From: Collinsella aerofaciens
Lineage (GTDB): Bacteria > Actinomycetota > Coriobacteriia > Coriobacteriales > Coriobacteriaceae
Assembly (NCBI GenBank): GCA_014846205.1
Contig: RKAY01000035.1
Span: 1-6,942 of the forward strand
Direction of reading: 5' to 3'
DNA: 6,942 nucleotides
A program made the position numbers and the translations under genes. Within the stretch, counting starts at the first letter, position 1, and every line of letters begins with the position of its first letter. The notes beneath the pieces were generated by a model. The model ran no database searches. It saw only the letters and a program-made list of their open reading frames with translations, and had not been told where the DNA came from. Positions 1-6,051 of the stretch are shown here, one piece after another.

Positions 1-10
1 GAGGATTCTG

Positions 11-1531
11 ATGGCTGCACGCTTTGGTGACATGCTGCTCGAGCAGCGTCGCCGAATGGGCCTTTCCATTCAGCAGGTCGCCAACACCATCAAAATCAGA
101 CCGCAGATCATCGAGTTTTTCGAGACCGGTAACTTTGCGTCGATGCCCCCGCGCGGCTATGCGCAGGGCATGATTTCGAGCTATGCACGCTTTTTGGGCC
201 TCAATCCGCGCGAGGTCGTCGATGCCTACTTTGATGAGCTGATGGCATACGAGCGCGAGACGTCGCAGCAGGGCGGTCGTTTTCAGGACGCCGCCGGCTA
301 TGTCAATTCGCGTTCCTCGGTGGATAACGGGCGCTTCCTGATGGTTCAGGGCGGTCGTTCAACGCGTTATGGTCAGCGTCCGCAGCAGGCTGGCTATATT
401 ACCGAGACGGGGTCCAGTGAGGAAATCCGTTCTCAGCGCGATCGTTTCCGCAGTACACCTATGCCCGACGATCGTGCGCTTCCCGCTGCTCGCGGTGTGG
501 CGCGCGATCCCCGTGTCGGCTACGGCGATGGCGGCTATTCCGATCGTGGCTACCGTGGTGTCTCTGCCGGTCGTGCTCGCGGCGGCTATGCGGACGCCGA
601 TACTACGCAGGTGACGCCGCGTCTCCGCTCGCAGTCGCAACCGTCTGGTCAGCGCTCCTCCGCCCCGCGTTCGGGTCAGCGTAACTACCAGGGTCGTAGC
701 GAGCTCGCGCCTCGTTCGGGTCAGCGCAAAATGCAGCGCCAGGGTGGTTATCGCGGTCGTCCCGATAATGGCCGCGGGCGCATGCCCCAGGGAAATGGGC
801 GCAGGGGCTCTTCGCGTGGCGGGAGTGGATCTCGAGCTCCTCAGAACAACGGGCTCGATCCGCGTATCGTCTATGCCGGCATCGGTGCTGTGGCGCTGCT
901 GCTGATTGTTCTCATTGTGGTTCTGTTGCGCGGCTGCGGTTCTTCGTCTCCCGACTCAACGCCCGAGACCCCTGTGGCAACCAAGACGACGACCAGGAAG
1001 TCTTCCAAGAAGACCGAAACGGCCGATGAGGACGAAGATGCCGATGAGACTACGGACGAGTCGGCTGATTCGGAAACCGCTAAGAAGACGACCAAGAAGG
1101 GCGAAAACGAGGTTACGAAGGTCAAGGTCTCTGTCGCCAAGGGCAAGACCGCGTGGATTGAAGTCAAGGTCGACGGCAAGTCGGTCTATGGCGCCCAAGC
1201 GACCGGCCCCTTTGAGCAGGAGTACACGCCCGAGTCTTCGATTGAAATCACTACGTCCAAGCCTTCCGACGTCACGGTCACCAAGAACGGCGAAAAGGTC
1301 CGCTACGATACCAAGACATCGGGCGTGGCGCGTGTGACCATTACCGTTCCCAAGAAGGAGACCACCGACGCCAAGGACGGCGAGGGCTCCGACGGCACTG
1401 ATGGCACCGAAAGTACCGACGGAACCGATGGTACCGACGGCACCGATGCCCAGTCCACGGATGGCACCGATACCGTCACCGACGGTCAAACGACGACCGA
1501 TTCTACCGATTATTCGTATGACAGCTACTAG
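11..1531 (+). CDS. rodZ: RodZ-like membrane protein: HTH_25, RG-rich linker, one TM helix, DUF4115-like domain
   Basis: This is a 506-aa single-pass membrane protein with the RodZ layout. Residues about 3-75 form an HTH_25 (Cro/CI-like) domain; the R-P-Q-I-I-E-F-F-E and S-Y-A-R-F-L-G-L stretches are typical. Residues about 76-285 are a long Arg/Gly/Gln/Ser-rich, probably disordered cytoplasmic linker with SGQR repeated at 212, 221 and 236. One hydrophobic helix spans about 286-306. A Thr/Lys/Asp/Glu-rich segment (about 311-367) leads to a DUF4115-like beta domain (about 368-447, with W-I-E-V at 382-385 and D-G-K at 388-390). A Thr-Asp-Gly-rich tail ends the protein. In known RodZ proteins the HTH domain contacts the MreB cytoskeleton and helps set cell shape. 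Here the function is inferred from architecture only. The linker and tail make it longer than the roughly 340-aa E. coli protein. The ATG follows GAGGA at 1-5. It could instead be a generic membrane HTH regulator. Confidence 0.8.
   Translation: MAARFGDMLLEQRRRMGLSIQQVANTIKIRPQIIEFFETGNFASMPPRGYAQGMISSYARFLGLNPREVVDAYFDELMAYERETSQQGGRFQDAAGYVNSRSSVDNGRFLMVQGGRSTRYGQRPQQAGYITETGSSEEIRSQRDRFRSTPMPDDRALPAARGVARDPRVGYGDGGYSDRGYRGVSAGRARGGYADADTTQVTPRLRSQSQPSGQRSSAPRSGQRNYQGRSELAPRSGQRKMQRQGGYRGRPDNGRGRMPQGNGRRGSSRGGSGSRAPQNNGLDPRIVYAGIGAVALLLIVLIVVLLRGCGSSSPDSTPETPVATKTTTRKSSKKTETADEDEDADETTDESADSETAKKTTKKGENEVTKVKVSVAKGKTAWIEVKVDGKSVYGAQATGPFEQEYTPESSIEITTSKPSDVTVTKNGEKVRYDTKTSGVARVTITVPKKETTDAKDGEGSDGTDGTESTDGTDGTDGTDAQSTDGTDTVTDGQTTTDSTDYSYDSY
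668..726 (+). repeat. Duplicated 14-mer encoding RSGQR in the cytoplasmic linker
   Basis: CGTTCGGGTCAGCG occurs at 668-681 and again at 713-726, exactly 45 nt (15 codons) apart and in the same frame. It encodes the repeated A-P-R-S-G-Q-R unit at residues 218-224 and 233-239. A third, more diverged SGQR lies at 212-215. This looks like local duplication within the linker of the RodZ-like protein. Confidence 0.7.
1388..1486 (+). repeat. Degenerate Thr-Asp-Gly coding repeat in the rodZ-like 3' end
   Basis: This stretch encodes residues about 460-492, dominated by T-D-G and S-D-G triplets. At DNA level the period is about 9 nt, with variants of GACGGCACC and GATGGTACC. Synonymous codons vary between copies, so the repeat is imperfect. 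This suggests the peptide composition is conserved more than the DNA repeat. The tail would lie outside the membrane if the usual RodZ topology (N-terminus inside) holds, and it is strongly acidic. No LPXTG-type anchor is seen at the C-terminus, which ends in a Tyr/Ser/Asp-rich segment. Confidence 0.75.
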
Positions 1532-1557
1532 GCCGCTCGCAAGCGAAAGGATGAACC

Positions 1558-2055
1558 ATGGCTAAAGATTCCAGCTTTGATGTTGTGTCCGAGGTCAACA
1601 TGCAGGAGGTCGACAACGCCTTCCAGCAGACTACGCGCGAAATCTCCCAGCGCTATGACCTTAAGGATTCCGGCGCCACAATCGAGCTCTCGAAGGGCGA
1701 CAAGCTCTTTACGATTAACGCTCCGGCCGACTTTGTCTCCAAGCAGATTATCGACGTCCTGAGCTCTAAGCTCATCAAGCGCGGCATCGACCTCAAGGCC
1801 GTCTCTTGGGATGCTCCACAGGCTGCCTCGGGCGGGACCGTTCGCGTGCTCGGCCATATCGTGGAGGGTATCGACCAGACGACCGCCAAGAAGATCAACA
1901 AGGACATCAAGGATCAAAAACTCAAGGTCAAGGTGACCATCGAGGCCGATAAGCTGCGCGTTTCCTCGGCTTCTAAAGATGCGCTTCAGGCTGTTATCCA
2001 GTTCCTGCGTGATCAGGACTATGGCCAGCCGCTTCAGTTTACCAACTACCGTTAA
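1558..2055 (+). CDS. yajQ: YajQ family nucleotide-binding protein
   Basis: This 165-aa protein matches the YajQ/UPF0234 family over its whole length. Hallmarks are the N-terminal S-F-D-V-V-S-E-V-N, the R-Y-D-L-K-D-S segment, L-I-K-R-G-I-D in the middle, K-K-I-N-K-D-I-K-D-Q-K-L-K-V-K, and the C-terminal end with D-Y-G-Q-P-L-Q-F-T-N-Y-R. The family has two ferredoxin-like domains and binds nucleotides or RNA. A Xanthomonas relative has been reported to bind cyclic di-GMP, but the role in this lineage is unknown. The length is normal. The ATG has a good Shine-Dalgarno sequence, AAAGGA at 1546-1551, six bases upstream. The gene starts 26 nt after the RodZ-like gene and ends 26 nt before rimO, so co-transcription is likely. 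The family call is firm; the physiological role is not. Confidence 0.95.
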   Translation: MAKDSSFDVVSEVNMQEVDNAFQQTTREISQRYDLKDSGATIELSKGDKLFTINAPADFVSKQIIDVLSSKLIKRGIDLKAVSWDAPQAASGGTVRVLGHIVEGIDQTTAKKINKDIKDQKLKVKVTIEADKLRVSSASKDALQAVIQFLRDQDYGQPLQFTNYR

Positions 2056-2081
2056 TTCATTCGAAAGGACCGCTCTCCAAC

Positions 2082-3431
2082 ATGGATACACCGTTGGGCT
2101 CCGTGCTCTACATCACCCTCGGTTGCGCAAAAAACGAGGTCGATACCGACCGCATGCGCTCGCTGCTGACTGCCGCGGGCTACGAGGAGGCATTCGATCC
2201 GCAGGATGCCGATATCGCTATCGTCAACACGTGCTCGTTCTTGGCCTCCGCAACGTCTGAGAGCATCGAGACCACACTCGAGCTCGCCAACGAGGTGCAG
2301 GACGGTGTTCGCTCCTGTCCCATCGTCATGTGCGGTTGCGTGCCGTCGCGCTACGGCGATGACCTGCCTGACGAGCTGCCCGAGGTTGCTGCCTTTGTGA
2401 AGGCCGACGAAGAGGACGGCATCGTGGCGGTCATCGACGGCGTGCTGGGTGTCGAGCGCGAGATTGCCGCCTATATTCCGCAGGTCAAGCGCACCGTTGA
2501 GGGTGCGGTCGCCTACGTGAAGATCTCCGATGGCTGCAATCGCTTCTGCAGCTTCTGCATGATTCCCTACATTCGCGGTCGCTATCATTCGCGCAATGCC
2601 GAGAGCATCATCTCGGAGGTGCGCGACCTGGTCGCCGGCGGTGTGCGCGAGATCGTGCTGATCGGTCAGGATACGGGTATCTGGGGCACCGACTTTGCCG
2701 ATGAGGACATAGCCGAGGGCTCGCCGCGCAATCTGGCGCAGCTGTTGCGCGCCGTCGCCGAAGCCGTGCGTCCGCACAACGTTTGGGTGCGCGTGCTTTA
2801 TCTGCAGCCCGAGGGTATGACCGACGAGCTTATCGAGACCATTCGCGACACGCCCGAGGTACTGCCTTACATCGATATTCCCGTACAGCACTGTTCCGCC
2901 CGCATCCTGAAGGCCATGCGCCGCTCCGGCTCACGCCAGGAACTCGAGGATCTGTTCCGCGACCTGCGTAATCGCATCCCTGGTATCGTGATCCGCTCTA
3001 CGGCCATGGTCGGCTTCCCGACCGAGACCGACGACGAGTTCCGCGATCTTATCGACTTTATGGATACCGTGGGCTTTGACTACACGAGCGTCTTTGCCTA
3101 CTCGCAGGAGGAGGGAAGCCTGGCCGCCAAGATGGAGGGTCAGGTCGACGAGGACGTTAAGCTCGAGCGCGCCCAGGAGGCTATGGACCTGGCCGAGTCG
3201 CTCGGTTTTGCCGCGACCGCCGCGCACGTGGGCGAGCGCGCCCAGGTGATCGTCGACGGTATCGAGGAGACCGAAGATGGCGCCGAGCTCATCGGTCACG
3301 CCTGGTTCCAGGCCCCTGATTCCGACGGAGCGGTGCACCTGGATGCCAGCGAGGCATCCGTGGGCGATATTTTGACCGTCGAGTTTACCGATAGCTTCTG
3401 CTACGAGCTTATCGGTCATGTTGTAGAGTAG
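2082..3431 (+). CDS. rimO: Ribosomal protein uS12 methylthiotransferase RimO
   Basis: This 449-aa radical-SAM enzyme adds a methylthio group to the conserved aspartate of ribosomal protein uS12 (Asp88 in E. coli numbering). The N-terminal UPF0004 domain has the three expected cluster cysteines: C15 in L-G-C-A-K-N-E-V-D, C51 in V-N-T-C-S-F, and C86 in C-G-C. The radical-SAM motif C-N-R-F-C-S-F-C gives C152, C156 and C159 for the second 4Fe-4S cluster. A TRAM-like domain occupies about residues 383-449. The L-G-C-A-K-N-E-V-D-T-D motif favours RimO over its tRNA-modifying paralogue MiaB. The length is typical. The best Shine-Dalgarno match, AAAGGA at 2064-2069, is rather far (12 nt) from the ATG, but no in-frame upstream start fits better. 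pgsA follows after 9 nt. Confidence 0.95.
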   Translation: MDTPLGSVLYITLGCAKNEVDTDRMRSLLTAAGYEEAFDPQDADIAIVNTCSFLASATSESIETTLELANEVQDGVRSCPIVMCGCVPSRYGDDLPDELPEVAAFVKADEEDGIVAVIDGVLGVEREIAAYIPQVKRTVEGAVAYVKISDGCNRFCSFCMIPYIRGRYHSRNAESIISEVRDLVAGGVREIVLIGQDTGIWGTDFADEDIAEGSPRNLAQLLRAVAEAVRPHNVWVRVLYLQPEGMTDELIETIRDTPEVLPYIDIPVQHCSARILKAMRRSGSRQELEDLFRDLRNRIPGIVIRSTAMVGFPTETDDEFRDLIDFMDTVGFDYTSVFAYSQEEGSLAAKMEGQVDEDVKLERAQEAMDLAESLGFAATAAHVGERAQVIVDGIEETEDGAELIGHAWFQAPDSDGAVHLDASEASVGDILTVEFTDSFCYELIGHVVE

Positions 3432-3440
3432 GAGAGCGTC

Positions 3441-4079
3441 GTGGCTAACGAGAGCAATAAGGAACTGACGAGTGTCTGGACGCCCGCTAACATCGTGACG
3501 TGCGTGCGCATCGTCTTTATTCCGGTCTTTATGATCGTTTCCGCCCTGTCGCATACGAGCGTTGCTGGTACGGATTGGAGCACCTTTGACGGCCCGCTCG
3601 CCGCCGCTGCGTTTATCCTGTACGTCATCTTGTCGTGCACCGATAAGGTCGATGGCTATCTGGCGCGTTCGCGCAACGAGATCACCGACTTCGGCAAGTT
3701 CTTGGACCCCATCGCCGATAAGCTGCTGGTTTTCTCGGCTCTGCTCCTGTTCTTGGACTTTGGCGCGGTTTCCGTGTGGTCCGTGTTCATCATCCTGTTC
3801 CGTGAGTTGCTGGTAAGCGCCCTTCGCATGGTCGCGAGCGCTGCCGGCGTGGTCATCGCGGCTGACAAGCTCGGTAAGTATAAGACGGCGACCACGATGG
3901 TCTCCATCTGTGGCTACCTGTGCGTCTTTGCGATGGCGGGTCTTCACCTTGGCCCGGCGACGCTGACGCTCGGTATCTACTCGGTGTCGCGCTTCCTGTA
4001 CGTCATCGCTGTCATCCTGACCGTTATCTCGGGCGCTCAGTACTTCTGGAACTGCCGCAAGATCGTCTTTTCGGTCTAG
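3441..4079 (+). CDS. pgsA: CDP-diacylglycerol--glycerol-3-phosphate 3-phosphatidyltransferase
   Basis: This 212-aa integral membrane enzyme makes phosphatidylglycerophosphate from CDP-diacylglycerol and glycerol 3-phosphate, the committed step to phosphatidylglycerol and cardiolipin. The CDP-alcohol phosphotransferase signature D-x2-D-G-x2-A-R-x8-G-x3-D-x3-D is intact: D68, D71, G72, A75, R76, G85, D89 and D93. About six hydrophobic segments surround it, beginning at residues 18-36 and 53-66. The N-terminal W-T-P-A-N-I-V-T-C-V-R-I-V-F-I-P is typical of PgsA rather than of phosphatidylserine or cardiolipin synthases of the same superfamily. The start is GTG. Its Shine-Dalgarno AGGAG (3430-3434) overlaps the rimO stop codon and sits six bases before the GTG, so translation is probably coupled to rimO. 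Confidence 0.93.
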   Translation: MANESNKELTSVWTPANIVTCVRIVFIPVFMIVSALSHTSVAGTDWSTFDGPLAAAAFILYVILSCTDKVDGYLARSRNEITDFGKFLDPIADKLLVFSALLLFLDFGAVSVWSVFIILFRELLVSALRMVASAAGVVIAADKLGKYKTATTMVSICGYLCVFAMAGLHLGPATLTLGIYSVSRFLYVIAVILTVISGAQYFWNCRKIVFSV

Positions 4080-4091
4080 GTCCTGGTAGGC

Positions 4092-4622
4092 ATGACGGAC
4101 TCTTTTGAACAAATTGTCACGCACAATGAGGAGCTGGCGCGCGCTATTGTCGAGCGTGCGGGCGCATTGGGCGTGACGGTATCGACGGCTGAGTCGTTGA
4201 CCGCGGGTATGATTGCTTCGACGATTGCCGATATTCCCGGTGCCTCGGCGGTGTTGCGCGGCGGCGCGGTGACGTACTGCGACGAGATCAAGCATCGCGT
4301 GCTGGGTGTTGAGCAGGAGACGCTCGAGCGCTATACCGCGGTGTCGTATCAGACGGCGCGCGAGATGGCCGCCGGTTCGCTGGAGCTGTATCAGAGCGAT
4401 ATTGCCGTGAGTGCAACGGGATATGCCGGTCCCGGCGGAGGCACTGAGGACGATCCTGCTGGAACGTTCTATATTGGCTGGGCGTATCGCCTGGCCGATG
4501 GGGGAGTGCCGGTTGTGGACTCTGTGCGCTGCCACCGTGAGGGCGACCGTTCGTGTGTTCGTGCCCATGCGGTCACGGAGGCACTGGGATGCATCACCCG
4601 CATGCTCGACTCTATGGAATAG
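4092..4622 (+). CDS. pncC: Stand-alone CinA C-terminal domain protein, probable nicotinamide-nucleotide amidase
   Basis: This 176-aa protein is the CinA C-terminal (PncC) domain alone, without the MoCF-like N-terminal domain found in full-length CinA of about 400 aa. PncC deamidates nicotinamide mononucleotide to nicotinate mononucleotide, recycling the NMN released by NAD-dependent DNA ligase. Visible family motifs are A-E-S-L-T-A-G (33-39; most members have T-G-G), V-T-Y-x4-K (Y62, K67), the glycine-rich G-Y-A-G-P-G-G-G (110-117) and the late E-G-D-R-x3-R segment. The ATG lies 12 nt after the pgsA stop, with only a weak Shine-Dalgarno-like GGTAGG at 4085-4090, so coupling to pgsA is plausible. 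In some bacteria cinA is co-transcribed with recA; here a hairpin and a separate recA promoter intervene. The family is certain; the enzymatic activity is inferred. Confidence 0.9.
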   Translation: MTDSFEQIVTHNEELARAIVERAGALGVTVSTAESLTAGMIASTIADIPGASAVLRGGAVTYCDEIKHRVLGVEQETLERYTAVSYQTAREMAAGSLELYQSDIAVSATGYAGPGGGTEDDPAGTFYIGWAYRLADGGVPVVDSVRCHREGDRSCVRAHAVTEALGCITRMLDSME

Positions 4623-4630
4623 GCGTGTTG

Positions 4631-4652
4631 TAAGGGGCTTTCGGGCCCCTTA
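4631..4652 (+). terminator. Probable intrinsic terminator ending the rodZ-pncC unit
   Basis: TAAGGGGC (4631-4638) pairs perfectly with GCCCCTTA (4645-4652) around the 6-nt loop TTTCGG, giving an 8-bp stem that starts nine bases after the pncC stop. The downstream tract (AATTGTGG) is poor in T, so termination may be inefficient or factor-assisted. Because the stem is palindromic and has A/T flanks, it could act in either direction, but no converging gene is present. Confidence 0.7.
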
Positions 4653-4727
4653 ATTGTGGAGATGGGGACCTCTGGCGTTTTTAGAGTCTGTGCTGGTCGT
4701 AGGCCTTTTCTTACTTGATTTGTTCCC

Positions 4728-4789
4728 ATTGGTTTCTCTGCGGTCAAGCATTTGGTCAGCTTTTGGTCGGCGTTTGGTTGGGTTTTGGA
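4728..4789 (+). repeat. 11-bp phased TTTGGT-type direct repeats upstream of the recA promoter
   Basis: TTTGGT occurs at 4751, 4762 and 4773, followed by TTTGGA at 4784, each exactly 11 bp after the last. The full units are close variants of TTTGGTCAGCT. Weaker copies lie at 4728 (ATTGGT) and 4739 (TGCGGT, followed by CA), giving spacings of 11, 12, 11, 11 and 11. The array ends about 31 bp upstream of the recA -35 box. Near-helical spacing puts each word on the same DNA face, as in arrays of direct-repeat binding sites or in curved DNA. No protein can be assigned from the sequence alone. It may also be a simple G/T-rich low-complexity tract. Confidence 0.6.
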
Positions 4790-4820
4790 ATGATGACCTG
4801 CATATGATGTATCTGTACGG

Positions 4821-4849
4821 TTGACCACGAACAGCCGTTCGTTTATTAT
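4821..4849 (+). promoter_or_regulatory. recA promoter (sigma-70 type)
   Basis: The -35 box TTGACC (4821-4826) is separated by exactly 17 nt from the -10 box TATTAT (4844-4849). Transcription should begin near 4856, leaving a leader of about 24 nt with the strong recA Shine-Dalgarno in it. The spacer contains the LexA palindrome, which fits direct competition between LexA and RNA polymerase. No other promoter of comparable quality is visible between 4653 and 4820. Confidence 0.85.
4827..4842 (+). promoter_or_regulatory. LexA-binding SOS box in the recA promoter spacer
   Basis: The sequence A-CGAAC-AGCC-GTTCG-T is a perfect inverted repeat with 6-bp arms and a 4-nt centre. It matches the Gram-positive/actinobacterial SOS box core CGAAC-N4-GTTCG. 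It occupies 16 of the 17 spacer bases between the -35 and -10 boxes, so bound LexA would block polymerase. This predicts that recA, and recX if co-transcribed, is induced by DNA damage through LexA self-cleavage stimulated by RecA filaments. I found no second copy in the window. Confidence 0.88.
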
Positions 4850-4863
4850 CGATGCAGGTTGTT

Positions 4864-4873
4864 AAGAGGAGGG
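4864..4873 (+). promoter_or_regulatory. Strong recA ribosome binding site that decides the start
   Basis: AAGAGGAGGG contains a full AGGAGG core (4867-4872) seven bases before the ATG at 4880. An in-frame TTG at 4859 would give a protein seven residues longer. It is unlikely because it lies upstream of this site, within a few bases of the predicted transcript start, and would place the Shine-Dalgarno inside the coding region. Confidence 0.85.
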
Positions 4874-4879
4874 CTTTTC

Positions 4880-6040
4880 ATGGCCAAGAATTCAGGTCCC
4901 GTACGTACCGTCCATGCACGTACGACGGGTAAAGAGCGCGACGAGATGATCGCCACCACTAAGGCCCAGATCGAGAAGAAGTTCGGTCGGGGCTCCATTA
5001 TGAGGTATGGCGACGGTGGTCCCGAACTCGAGGTTGAGGCCATTCCAACCGGCGCCCTGTCACTCGATGCCGCTTTGGGCATCGGTGGCGTGCCGCGTGG
5101 CCGCATCGTCGAGATTTACGGCCCCGAGTCCTCCGGTAAGACCACGCTATCGCTCGAGATCTTGGCCGAGGCGCAGGCCATGGGTGGCGTCGTGGCGTTT
5201 ATCGATGCCGAGCATGCGCTCGATCCCACGTATGCCGCGCGCATTGGAGTAGATATCGACGAGGTGCTCATTTCCCAGCCCGATACGGGTGAGCAGGCAC
5301 TCGAGATCGTCGACATGCTCGTGCGCTCCGGTGCTATCGATGCTATCGTCGTCGACTCTGTCGCCGCTCTCACCCCGCGTGCCGAGATCGAGGGCGAAAT
5401 CGGCGATACCACGGTTGGCCTGCAGGCACGTCTGATGAGCCAAGCGCTCCGCAAGCTCGCCGGCTCGCTCTCTAAGTCCAATACGACGTGCATCTTCATT
5501 AATCAGCTGCGTGAGAAGATCGGCGTGATGTTCGGCAACCCCGAGACCACGACGGGCGGCCGTGCGCTTAAGTTCTTCTCCTCTGTGCGTATCGACATCC
5601 GTCGCATCGACAGCATTAAGCTCAAGGACGAGGTCATTGGCAACCGCGTGCGCGCCAAGGTGGTCAAGAACAAGGTGGCTGCTCCATTCCGCTCGGCCGA
5701 GTTCGACATCATGTACGGGACGGGCATCTCCAAGGAGGGCTCGATTCTGGATATGGCTGTCGAGTACGACATCTGCAAAAAGACGGGTTCGTGGTTTGCG
5801 TACGGCGAGGATAAGCTCGGCAACGGCCGCGAAGCAGCTAAGGCCTTTTTGCGCGAGCACCCCGATTGCGCCGACGAGATCGAGCATAAGGTTCGTCTTG
5901 CCTGCGGCCTTGAGTATGACGACGATGCACCCTCCGAGGTTGAGCTTACTGACCAGACGCTGGGGGAGCAGCCGGCAGATGATGGGTTTGACGAGCTCTA
6001 TGCCATCGACGGCTCCGCAATGCTCGACGACGATGAGTAG
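4880..6040 (+). CDS. recA: Recombinase RecA
   Basis: This 386-aa DNA-dependent ATPase forms filaments on single-stranded DNA, drives strand exchange and acts as co-protease for LexA. Landmarks are intact: Walker A G-P-E-S-S-G-K-T at 81-88 (K87), the catalytic glutamate E111 in I-D-A-E-H-A-L-D-P, Walker B ending at D159 in I-V-V-D-S, the L1 region with [12 protein letters not shown], and the L2 region with [10 protein letters not shown]. Numbering is shifted +15 from E. coli because of a longer N-terminal segment. The C-terminus is acidic, ending D-D-D-E, as in RecA proteins where this tail moderates DNA binding. No intein or frameshift is present. The gene has its own LexA-controlled promoter, and recX follows 11 nt after its stop. 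Confidence 0.98.
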   Translation: MAKNSGPVRTVHARTTGKERDEMIATTKAQIEKKFGRGSIMRYGDGGPELEVEAIPTGALSLDAALGIGGVPRGRIVEIYGPESSGKTTLSLEILAEAQAMGGVVAFIDAEHALDPTYAARIGVDIDEVLISQPDTGEQALEIVDMLVRSGAIDAIVVDSVAALTPRAEIEGEIGDTTVGLQARLMSQALRKLAGSLSKSNTTCIFINQLREKIGVMFGNPETTTGGRALKFFSSVRIDIRRIDSIKLKDEVIGNRVRAKVVKNKVAAPFRSAEFDIMYGTGISKEGSILDMAVEYDICKKTGSWFAYGEDKLGNGREAAKAFLREHPDCADEIEHKVRLACGLEYDDDAPSEVELTDQTLGEQPADDGFDELYAIDGSAMLDDDE

Positions 6041-6051
6041 CGGTTGCTGCC

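Noticed and set aside
2052..2891. A 279-codon minus-strand open frame opposite rimO
   Set aside because: It is antisense to the conserved RimO N-terminal and radical-SAM regions and shows no family resemblance, so it is a codon-bias shadow.
2931..4568. A 545-codon open frame on the minus strand across rimO, pgsA and pncC
   Set aside because: It lies opposite three genes with intact family motifs. Its translation is rich in Arg, His, Asp and Gln with no recognisable domain, which is the usual mirror of biased codons in GC-rich DNA.
4653..4820. A small gene or structured RNA between the hairpin and the recA promoter
   Set aside because: No frame with a ribosome binding site and no long pairing was found. 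The only notable structure is the 11-bp repeat array.
4859..4879. A TTG start giving RecA seven extra residues
   Set aside because: The strong AGGAGG lies downstream of this TTG and is correctly placed for the ATG at 4880. The TTG is also within a few bases of the predicted transcript start.
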